Shown here in pieces: positions 1-11,400 of a stretch of DNA of 64,000 nt (its first letter is position 1; each line of letters starts with the position of its first letter). Source of the stretch: Luscinia megarhynchos (lineage: Eukaryota > Chordata > Aves > Passeriformes > Turdidae); the NCBI GenBank assembly GCA_034336665.1, contig JAPFBE010000003.1, positions 40,212,360 to 40,276,359 on the forward strand, given 5' to 3'. The position numbers and the translations under genes are program-made. The notes beneath the pieces were generated by a model. That model was not told where the DNA came from. It searched no databases and saw only the letters and a list, made by a program, of their open reading frames with translations.

Positions 1-2329
1 ATGTCCTTCTTGCACTGGTGAAGCCTTTTCATAAAGAACTTGTCATCTCTGTTGTACCAAAAATATCACATAAGTGTTTTAAAATTCTACTCCATGCAAA
101 ACTCATGTGAAGGTTTCCATCCTGGAGTATTTACTGCCCAGATGATGACAGGCTTGAGTGTAAATGGTTATGCAATTGTGTGGGCTTTTTTTGGTCCACA
201 GATGATTACACGTGGGACTGGTATATTGACAAGACATCTCATGTATTTCATCAGCTCATGTCCTTGAGCTCTTCAACTTCCTTGTGTGCAGGGTGCATCT
301 TTGATCCTTGGGTTTTCAGAGAGATCTTAAGAGTGGACTCAGCTGCAGGTCTTGTTTCTTGCAGTAGTGAGAAGTTCTGCAGTTTTTGCTGGAGGGAAGA
401 AATCAGTGGCTGCACTTTATTGCTTTCTGTACACAGCCAAGATACACTTTTTCCTATAACTCTTTGTTGTTAGGATTATACTCACCATAAAGCAAAACAA
501 ATCCCTGATGATCATAGTTCCTCCAGAGCATGTGTTGGTATTAGGACTTTTCCTGTTTCTTGATGAAGGCTTTACAATTGCTTTCCTTAATTGCAGCTCT
601 GTTAACACAAAAATCAAAACTAACGGCTTAATCAAAAAGTACTCCATCACAAAATGGAAAAAAAAAAGTAAAAGTAAAAGTCTGTCAGGAATTAAACTGA
701 CCATTGCTAAATATAAGAATTGGGAGAAGTAACTTACAGTTTGGATCTGAAACAAATTACAATGGATATCTGTGTGCTTGGTCAGCTGAATCACTCCTAT
801 GATTCCATTGATGTATTACCTACATTAACTTCAAGAGGATTTTATGCACCTATCACACTAAGTTTTAATTTCATGTGAGGTCACATCCTTCCTTGTAGTC
901 TAAAGGTCTTTAAACAGCTAAAAGCTAAAATTTGTTGAATAAAAGTAAGGAAACTTCCTGAACACTGCTGCTTGAGCACAATAAATTGTCATGTGCATTC
1001 TTGAGCTGCAGTACATCCATCTAGCAGCAGGAGAGATATGATCCCATGCTGTGTGTAACTGGATGATTCCCTCTCAAGATAATGAAAGTTGAATAGGAAA
1101 TGCAACGGGAGGAAATAAAGTTATTAAAAGTGAAAGACATGTGATGATTTAGGTGTAATGAGTTGATATCTAAGCAAGAAATAGACAAAGAACTGCTATA
1201 GATAAAAGAAAAAAATAAAATCTCATTAAACTGAACTCACAACTTGCAATAATTTGCTGAAGTTTAGCAAGAAAATACTACATGAATATTATCAGCCTTA
1301 AATTCTAGTGTTGGATGCCTAAATAAATACTCCTTCATCAACGTTTTTATGACAAAAGTGGATGCACTTCTAGACAACCAAATATCTAGCATCAAAATTG
1401 TATTAAGAATCTCATCTCTGATTTATCAATATCTGTAAGTATCTGAAGGGAGGGTGTCAAGAAGATGGAGCCAGGCTCTTCTCTGTGGTGCTGAGCAGTA
1501 GGACAAGAGGCAATAGGCAAAAACTGCTGAATGGGGAAGTTCCACCTCAACATGAGGCAGAACTTCTTTACTTTGCAAGTGACTGAGCATTGGAACAGGC
1601 AGATCTGGAAATCTGACTGCTCTTTCTGTCATGAGTTGGAATACACTACTGCTGTTGCTCCTGTCACTTATCTTGCTACAGACTGAATGGTATTGTGGCT
1701 CAGAGCTCTCTGTAGGAAAATGATAATACATGCTTTACTCCCTAAATACCACTTTCCTCTTGTATTTGTTTATTGTGGATCTTTTATCTTTTTTGCCAGG
1801 CAAAGATATGCTGTGCTATCCATTTCTCATCTATGTTTTTTCCCATGGTCCCTCTGTTAGACAAGATTTTCAGTTTCTAGTCTTTTTATCCTAATTCCCT
1901 GAAACAATTCAACTACACGTTTCTCAGAATTGAGAGATGTTAAATCATTGAGAAAGCTGGTTTCAAGTGGAGGTCTGAGGGACATACATGACATCTCCCT
2001 TTGCTGAATGGATATATAGAAATAATTTAAAAACTTACAAGCTGTATTTCTGTATGTGTGTATTTTCACTTTCTGTTGGCAAACACTGAGAATGTGTCCT
2101 TTTCTCTGCCTTGTACAGGTAGGTTGTTTTCATTTATATCTGTATGTCTGAAATGTATTAAATAGCACTCAAAAAATATGGGGTCATTATTCTTTCCAAC
2201 ACTCAGTTAAAAGAAGAAACTGTGTGGAGGAGATTAGATGTGTCTGTTTTGTGGAATTGCTTAAGGGTGTTTATATGTGTTAGTGTAGGTCCATACCTAA
2301 ATAAGTAAGCAGTACTTTTGACTTTTTAG
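1..2329. other. UGGT2 intron, 3' part (left edge to first exon in window)
   Basis: No exon-like match to the upstream UGGT2 segment was found. The interval is AT-rich and contains one CR1 fragment (1440-1665) but no recognisable gene. Short open frames in it have no protein-like composition. Confidence 0.7.
1440..1665 (+). mobile_element. CR1 LINE 3' fragment, + orientation
   Basis: The stretch shows the usual avian CR1 3' order: GAGCCAGGCTCTTCTC, then GGACAAGAGGCAATAGGC, GTTCCACCTCAACATGAGG, AGAACTTCTTTACTTTGC and GAGCATTGGAACAGG. It is a 5'-truncated, diverged copy in the same orientation as UGGT2. Confidence 0.85.
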
Positions 2330-2421
2330 CATTTCCATGAAACACTTGGAATTCAACCTGGAGAAGCACGTTTATTTCTAAATGGCCTTCACATTGACCT
2401 GGATTTTTATGATCCCTTTAG
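2330..2421 (+). CDS. UGGT2: UGGT2 coding exon a (fragment residues 1-30)
   Basis: The acceptor is TTTTTAG at 2323-2329 and the donor GTAAGG at 2422. The exon reads from H-F-H-E-T to D-F-Y-D-P-F and leaves two bases of a Ser codon. It contains the conserved UGGT segment [12 protein letters not shown]. It is the first exon found in the window; nothing upstream of it matched the preceding UGGT segment. Confidence 0.93.
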
Positions 2422-5400
2422 GTAAGGTGTACAATTTTATTTGAAGGTCACAGAATTACTAATAATACTGGGGAGTTGTGCTCATGGTGCTCATCTCACC
2501 TGTTGCATTTTGGGGGCAAGGAAGTGTTCCAGTAGGAGGAATACTGATTTACAGTGGTTTTGCTTTGATTATTTGTATTGACATTTTATGAGTAGTTGCG
2601 AATAGCCTTTTCTCTTGGAATGTTTTCTAATTTGCCTATAATTTTACAAGTCACCATGCAAAATTGATTTGGAAATGGAAGGAATCTAATGTGTGCATGT
2701 AAAACGGTGTGAAAAGTACTTTATAAAAAAGTAAGTAATGCTTTCATATCTCTGTTACTTGAAAATCAGGAAAATATAGCCATGAAGGCAGTCACAAAGT
2801 CTTACCAGTTCTCTTGTGCTGTGGACTAAATCAGGGGTTTTTTTATTCCCAAATTTGAACTTTCAGATTGCAGCAGATGTTCCAGAGTCCTGTTGAATCT
2901 TCTGGGAGGTTTTAGGGGTGTGGCTGTGTATTTCTTCTGTGCTGTTTTCTGACTTCTCCCATGATACAGGCTTAGAGTTTATCTGTGTCTCCATCACTTG
3001 CTGCTTGCTTGTCTACTCAGTTGCAAAGCTGCTTCTGAGGATACCCCAGCTTGGATTTCTGCCTCAGGCAGGACAGGGCAGCAAGAAAGCTTTCACTCTG
3101 CTGTCTTGCCACGTCTTGCTAAAGATGGATAAAATTGCTTTGTATAAAATATATCTGGATAAATAGAAGAATTGTATAATCTGTTGTAATTATGTTTTGA
3201 AATAAGTTATTAACTGACGTTGTTTTAAACATTAGGCTGGGAGAATATAAAGAGAAAACATTTCTAAGACTATTAACATGAAGATTGTTTCTAGTTTTAA
3301 AAATAATTTTTATGTCATGACAAGAGTTCTTTGTAGACATTATGTACTTTATCTTTCTGAAAAAGTATTTTAGAGACACTTAAACTGGAGGGAAAAGTGA
3401 TGCATGGCCTTAATGAACTTGGAATCAAAGGGGAGACCCTGAGTAAATTTATGAGGTTGCATATACATCCTACAGATAATAATTATGCACTAGATATTCG
3501 TCACTCTTCAATAATAGTAAGTAACTAAAGTTATTTGTTTAGAGATTGCATCTTTGATAATTCTCTGTATGAAACAGTTTTTCTTTTTTTTTTTGTATTG
3601 CAATTGAAATACTATACTATACTATAGGCATAAGGCTATATATCAATTCGCAGTTTAAAATGTTTTCCTTCAATATTTTTTATGATTTTTTTTCTAGTTT
3701 ATACCTTACTAAAATTTTAAGATATAGGGTGTTTAAAGGAAAAGAAAAATACATCTAGAGGAGTTGCACACTCTTAACAATAGAATTTCTTTTATAGCAA
3801 TTAATGTAACTACACAATATTATGTAATATATTATGCTAGACTTCCAAGTGTAATTTACAAGTATAAGTGTACTTTACAAGATAAGTGAATTATGGGCCA
3901 CTTAAATATATTATTTCTAGCTGTCCAATGACTAGGATTTTTACCCTTCTTCAAAATTTTCACAGGTTTCATTACAAAGGTTACACACCAGGGAAAAAGG
4001 CACTAAAATATTATTTTCTTGCGCCTGAAAGAGCTGTATTTCACTCTTCTGTGTGCCCCAGCTTGCACAGAAAGGATTAGAGGAACAAATCAGCCACATG
4101 TTAATTGGCTATTTTGATCTATCTAAAGTTCAGTTGCTGCAGGTTGATGATAAATACTGTATTTGGATTACAAGATGGTTATGCTGTGTTACACACATCT
4201 GTGTGATACAATGTTATGATGTTTGCATAGTGAAAGTAATTTTCACAGTTGAAAAAAATGGTTTTATGGTTTAATGGTTTTATTCACATCCTTGTACACA
4301 TCCTTATACTTCTTCCTTTTCCATCCATATACTGCAAATAAAAACAGTTTGATTTTAAAATAAAAAACAAAGATAAAATTTAGAAGCTATTTTCTATTAT
4401 TTAACAAAAGAAAGGGAGACATTTTATAGTATTATTATGCCCACATATTTTTCTCAGTGTTCAATGCATGTTTTCTAAATGGCAGCCTTTTTTGTTTTAG
4501 TGGATTAATAATATAGAACAAGATCACAGCTATAGCACATGGCCTACAAGCTATCAGGAACTGCTAAAACCCACATTTCCTGGATTTTTGCAGGAGATCA
4601 GACGCAATTTGTATAATTTGGTAAGTTTGGAGAGCTTTGGTTTTTTTGCATAGTGTATATGTTAACATGTGGGCAGAAAGTTTATTAAAAATACACCTGC
4701 TGGATTTATTGCTAAGTTTTCTATGTGGATCTGCTAAGAGTAGTGAATCTTGCTTTATCTAGTGAGATGTTGTAATGTGACAAATGAGGTAAAAGAAATG
4801 ATTCCAACATACCCCTGCCATATCTTCCGGCTGGTCCCCAGTTTCCTGTCTTCCTTCCTGTCTTTTGACCTAATCCTGTGACCTTGTAGCCCACCTGGAG
4901 TTCCTGTATTATGATCCTATCCCCCTGTGTCCTTATCCCATTGGCTGCCAGCCAAAGCCACTCCCCATTCCCTCTCCTGAATACCTAGTTCCCAGACGGA
5001 ATCTGCCTCTTTCCTGCCGTGGCATCGCCTTAGAATAAACCTGAGAAAAGAAAGGGCCTCTTTTGTATCCTTTTCCATCCATGCTAAAATACTTTGTCTG
5101 ATCTTTAGTAATTAGGAAAAAGACACAAAGTATCATTTTAGCAGTGAGTCATATGTGGTTATCAGTTTGATTTACAGATCCATTTGGGCACAGTTTTGTG
5201 GAGAGTTATTTTCCTTTTTTCCTTTCCATGCTATACATAGAAAATTCACTACTATCAGACATGAGAGAAGGTAATGGTAGCTGTCCATGGTATAGAGTTG
5301 GTAAACTGAGGTACAAAGATATTTAAGCTATAAAGCATACTAATTAATAATGTCTTGTAGCTTAATTTTTCCTCTGTAAATAGGATTCTGTCTCAGTAAG

Positions 5401-8400
5401 CTAAGGAAGCAGCTATTGCTGATTTAAATTAAAATGACAAAAAGTCGTCTTATGAGCCACAGAATCATAAAATGGTTTGGGTTATAGTGGACCATTAAAA
5501 GTTATCTAATCCAGCTCTCCTGCAATGACCAGGCACCAAAACTTCATCCAGCCTGTTCTTTAACATTTTCAGTGGTGGTCCATCCACAGCTTCTCTGAGA
5601 ACCAGCTCCCCTATAAGCACCTTTGGTGTCTCACCATCCTCATTTCTTCATATTCAGTCTAAGTCTGCCCTCTTTTAGTTTAAAAATGCTCTTTCTAGTT
5701 CTATCACTATAGTGTTTCTACTGCTAGTAAAAAAACCCTCTGCTTCTTGTAAGTCTCCCTATACTCATAGGAGAGGTGCTCCAGCTTCTGCTTGTTTTTG
5801 TGGCTCTTCTTTGGACCCACTTGAGTTCCATGTCTTACCTGTGCTGGGAGCCCCAGAGCTGGATGCACGTGGGGTCTCACCATGGCACAGGGGCAGAATC
5901 CCCTCCCTGGCCCTGCTGCCCATGCTGCTTTGGATGCAGCCCAGGACACATTTGGCTTTCTGGGCTGTGAGTGCACACTGCCAGCTCAAGTCCAGCTTCT
6001 CACCCACCAGCACTCCCCAAGCCCTTCTCGGCAGGGCTGCTCTGGATCTGTTCATTCCTCAGCCTGTGCTGATAAACTGCAAGTTGCCCCAGCCTTTGTC
6101 AGCACTTTGTACTCAGCCTTGTTGAGTGAGGTTCCCATGGACCCATTTCTTGAGCCGGTCCAGGTCCCTCTGAATGGCTTCCCATCCTCCAGCTGCCCCA
6201 CTCAGCTTGGTGTCCTCTGCAAAGCTGTTGAGGGTGCACTTGATCCCTTCGTCTTTGGTGCAGTTGCTTGAAGTGATGCAAAGTTTGTGTACAAAAAGAC
6301 AATGAAAATACCAGCAAGAGGTAATAAAAAGTGTATGTTTATAATGAAATGTAAGATGTGTATAATATGAAGTAGATTGCATTGTGTATTCAAAGTTAAA
6401 TACAAGAGCTATATTATAGAAATCTACAACACACAATTTCCCTCTAATCTGAAGGGGAATGTTTAAAAGTTATTCTGCTTCATTTCAGCTACTCTAGCAA
6501 ATATGATAAATTGTAAGGGGAGTTTTGCAAAGTTGAATAAATGAGGTACAAATAGCACCGTTAAATCTACATAAGGATAATTTGCCCGCACAGACACACC
6601 CCAGTTTTAGATTTTATGCATGTCTGAAAGATCTGATTTTATACTCCCAAGATACACAAAGTGAAAGAGTGACTACAAAGATATGTGAGGCAGGAAGGAA
6701 GGATTTTTCCCAAAGCTCCATCAAAGTTTTTAGCCAAAATTTTTTGTTTGTTTATTTTTTTTTGGTTTTCACAGCAGGACAGAGTTTGTTACAAGAAGTA
6801 GCATAAAAATCATAGTATGTATTTTTAAAATAAATATGGAATTTATTAAAAAAATCCAACGTAATGGCATAAAGTCTTTCAAAGGAGAAAAGCAGGATCA
6901 CTTGATTTGAAGTTCAGTAAATGGTTAAATCTTGTTTTCTCCATTTGGTCCAAATTTATTAATTCTGGTGTTATTTGCATTTATACTATAAATGTTTTCT
7001 TACAATGAATGCTCTAAAATATTGAAAACAGCTGAGGCGTACAGCTCTTTTAAAAATTAATGTTCTTGTCTTAGATTTTATGTCTGAAGAAAAAATAAAA
7101 ACAGACATCAAGAATAAATATTGGATGCCTGATATGTTTTCTCTTCTTAGGTACTTTTTGTTGATCCTGTCCAAGAAGATACTGGTGATTATATGAAACT
7201 GGCAGAATTATTTTATCACCATGATGTACCACTTAGGTAAGGAAAACTGAAAGTCTTGAGGAGAAGTCTTTAAATAAGGATGCTTTCCTTTTTTTCTCCT
7301 TCATCTTCTATTCTACTAGGCAAGGATGTGAATTTGAGTGAAGTCCAATGCAACAAGATTTTTAGTAAGGCACACTGGTTACCCACTTGTGTCAAGCTTA
7401 CTCAGGTATTAGCTATTCTTAAGCAAATGGATTGCAAGGTATAACATACCTGAGTGCGAGTAAAATGAACTGCAAAAGTCTGATAAAAAATTTGTCTTGT
7501 CAAATAGTCCCACTGGGCACCCTTGTGAAGTTACATTCTATAAAAATATTCATTATGTAAAACATGCTTTCAGGGAATTTTTGAAAATCAGTTCTTTCAA
7601 TTGAGATTGCTTTATCTAATGTTGTTTTGATATACACACTTAAACCAAGGTGGGATTATCTTCACTGAGTTTTGAGTTTCTGAAGGTGAACTAGTCATCA
7701 TTTGAGAGAGAGACACTTCTGAGGACCAGTCTGGTTGATCTGAGATACCTAGTTGTAAAAAATTGGTCTCAGAAATGGCTATTTATGTTCACAACTTATC
7801 CAAAGGATATCCAAAGTTCAGCAAGATGAATTGCATGTTAAATATTTAAAATCTTCCTGTGAAATGGCTTTTTGTGTCCTCAATAAATTACAGGTGTTTC
7901 ATTTTACTTTAAAATTTTACTAGTTCTTATCTTTTTTGTTGTTGTTTTTCTTAATTTTTTTATCATTCAATTACAAAAACATAATGAAAGATAGATTGCA
8001 GTGTTCTGTGTGTTTTCACAGCAAGGTTTAGGTTGTAGGGGACCATAAAAATAGTATGGCCTAGTCTCAGTCCTGGCTTTTTACATGAGAATGGTATCAA
8101 TGCACCACATCCAATACCCTTTTTTACCTCTCAAGCTTCATATTCCTTTGGGTTTTCTTTCAATTAATGGAAATTTAGGGATTAGTAGTAGCTATGTTTA
8201 AAACTGATGTGAGTGGAAAATGAATGGCAGTGTCAAGGTGGTGGAAGGCTCAGGAGGTTAAAAAGGCAAGAGAAGGACTAGTAGGAGTGGCACACACTGA
8301 TGTCTTCATGCATCTACTCAAGATATCCCTTTCAGGAAAAATAAAAGACAGACAATGCCCAGACTAAAACAAAGAATTAAGCCATTAGGAGATGATGGCA

Positions 8401-11400
8401 GAAATGTAAATAATCAAAACCTTCTTACAGGTAAGGAGAGAAAGTATTAAACTGTGATTAAACCCTATTGACTCCCAGAAATCTCAATTGCTGTCAGCTG
8501 TAAAAGGTATATGTGAAGTCAGTACATAGCTGGTAACCTAAGCACACTGTAGAGCTGTTGAGGGACGCATGGCTGGTATCCTGTGTCACCCCACAGCCAT
8601 GGAAACACCACCCAGGTACGAGGTTTTTATTTCTACGTGCTGGCCAGATCACTTGAATGCAAACATTTTCTTCTTCTGTGTTTGTACTAGAATATGTGCA
8701 GATACTGTGTTAAAATGTATGATCTCTCTTTTATTTTTTTCTAGAATTGGAATTGTTTTCATTTTAAGTACAAAGGAAGAAATTGATGGAAATGAAGATG
8801 CTGGAGTAGCCCTTTGGAGAACTTTCAATTATATTGCAGAGGAATCTGACATCTCTCAGGCCTTTATGTCAATAATTAATGTTAGTTCTTTCAGAAGAAA
8901 TCTGCTATTTATTTCTGGTTTATAATTTATTAATTTTTTCTATAGTTAGGATCTTTTTACCTTGTGATAACCACAGACGTATGCATTTACTTTATGCAGA
9001 AATGAAGTCTTAAAAACATGTATAGCGTTGATAGTCTACAGAATTATTTGCAGAAATACTTTTCTCTTGCAGAAACCAATTTGCTCTTGTAATTTTGCCT
9101 ATCAAGAGGCTTTCTTCAGTAATATAAAAAAGTAGATGAATGCCTTGCAGCTTTTAGTATTATGAAAAGTTATTCTGTATTATTTGTGTTAATGTAATGG
9201 GCTTGTCTTTGTGCTCCGTGTCTTTTGGAGTACAGGGATTTTAACGACTTCAGCACTCCTATAAGATTTGAAAAGCCCTTTCTTATTGTCCCATGTAGGA
9301 AGTGAAACAGTAAGATCATTTCTTTTCTTTGGTCATCCTTGAGCTGTCCATGGGTGCAGAAAACACAGAGGTATTCCAGGCTTGCAGCTTAATGAGGCAG
9401 GTTAACTTTGTGAGGGAATGCAGATTGTCATAAAACAGGAATTTCAGAGATGAGAGATGAGTGGATCAGAAATAAGGTGAGCCATCTATGAAAAGGCTCT
9501 GTGGGTAAAAGTTAGAGAATATGGTATTTATACATAACAGTTATTCTTCCATTTGTTTTCTGGTTTTATCTTTTGTGCCTAGAAAATGTCATAGTGTCAT
9601 GGACAAACTTAGAGACCTTAAGATTAAAGGAGTTGAAGTAACTAGGAATACCTTGGAAGAGAAATCCACAAATGTTAGGGAGCTGACATGCATGGGTAAC
9701 AATTATCCATTACTAGATAAAAAAATGTAATTTACTTTTTTAAAATGTTGTATTCCTCTTTTTACTTTGTCTCATAATATAAAAAGGGGGAGATGATAGA
9801 TATAGTTGAAAGATAACAGAAATAGAAGCAATAAAATAAAGTTTGAGATATTCAGAGCTATAGAGGAAAATAGTGTTCCTCATTTGAAAAGAAATGGATT
9901 GAATAATTTTCACTTCAAATTTTATTGTATGTAAAAATGTATGAAAATAATAAAATATTACTCTATGAAATAAAACATTGGTAAGAAAAAATTATCACTA
10001 CAAGTTTAGGCTTGGATTAATATGGATTCAGGTAACTACCCATGTTAGTTAGAGAGAATTTACTAATTTCCAATTAACAAAGAGAAATAATCTTTCACAT
10101 TCAGCTCACATTTCTTTTGCCACTTCAGATTTAGATGAAAGGTGTAATAATAGATAAGTCAGAACAGTGCTGTGATAAAAAATTATGCATATGTGCAGTG
10201 GTAATAATTAGTAAAGCAGTATTAAAAACTACAGTATAGCAATAAAAGCAATATAAAATTACACCAGTAAAAATTTGCTAGAGCACTATAAAATTATTAC
10301 ACTTACTTATTATTTACTTCTATTAATTTTATCAAGTTGTTCAACAACTTACTACGTTTTATTTCTTTCTGTTATAATTCTTACAGATGTACCATGAAGT
10401 GAAAGATGGAAATGTTTTGACAGTAGATGATGTGAAACATGTTCTTAGAAGTGAGTACCCTCATGCTGATGTTCAGAGTATCCTGGATGTTCACTCTGAA
10501 TATGATGAAGGGAGGAAGGTATGTTGAGACCTATGCTGAGTAAGAAATTCTGCAGTGTATACAACTCTATGCATTTACTAAGCTGAAGGATTGCTAGATG
10601 TTAAAGCAGGTAAATACAGCACCTTCAAGTAAAATTTTTCTTCAGCCACCATTCAGTCATTAATGGAAATACTATAAAGGTTTCTGCATTGCTACTTGCA
10701 CTACGAAAATTTACTCTTGCTTGCTGCTTTCAGGAGCTGCAAGTATTTTTCTAATTGTCATGTAAAGGGGTCTCTCTTGAATTCTGCTTTCTTATCAAAT
10801 AAAGCTTGACTTAAAAACCTAAAAACTTTTGAGGGTTTTTTTAGGGTTCTTTCTTTGGTAAAAGCAGCTTTGACTGTCTCAGGATCCTTCTCAAATGTTA
10901 TTTGCTTCATTTTTGTTTTTATTTGCTAAGAATGTTAAGCAAAGTAAAAGACAATTTCTCAGCAAGATGATAAAGGAAAAGTTCACAACAACGTATATGG
11001 ATCTATAATTTCTTTTGTCATTCTGTTTGACAAATGAGTCCCATCTGTCCTGTTTGGTTTCCAAATGCTTTCTGTGTTGTCCCTGCTACTCATGACAAGG
11101 TGTGACAGTGAAGAGTGCTTGGAGATTAGAGTTCATCCTCTCCTGATATTAGTTTCATTTTTTTACTGCAGTCAGCCTCAGTCTGTTTAATGCTGTGGTA
11201 TTTCTGATTTGATCAGGCAGGAGCAACCTTTCATAAGAAGAGTGGCCTGGGCGCGCTGCCTCAGGCGCTGTTTAATGGCGTGCCCTTTCCCAGAGAGGAG
11301 ATGGATGCAGCGGAGCTGGAGACGCTTATTCTTCAGAGGATTTTTGATGCCAGCGGCTTCTTCCAGCGGGCAGTGTTCATGGTATGGTTAACATTTCTGA

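Larger units (their letters stand above)
4621..7150. other. UGGT2 intron with solo LTR and CR1
   Basis: Repeats fill about half of it (4768-5143 and 5459-6262). The remainder is AT-rich sequence with no recognised element. Confidence 0.8.

Noticed and set aside
1..2329. Search for a further upstream UGGT2 exon
   Set aside because: AG-flanked candidates (for example after 200, 288 and 594) do not encode the preceding UGGT segment and have in-frame stops or no suitable donor.
3374..3516. Alternative start of UGGT2 exon b after the AG at 3372-3373
   Set aside because: Joining here puts a TAA in frame two codons on. The AG at 3364-3365 keeps the conserved ILETLKLEG sequence.
5707..6436. Cluster of open frames on both strands
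   Set aside because: They are pieces of the CR1 element at 5459-6262. The minus-strand frames hold broken reverse-transcriptase remnants, not a host gene.
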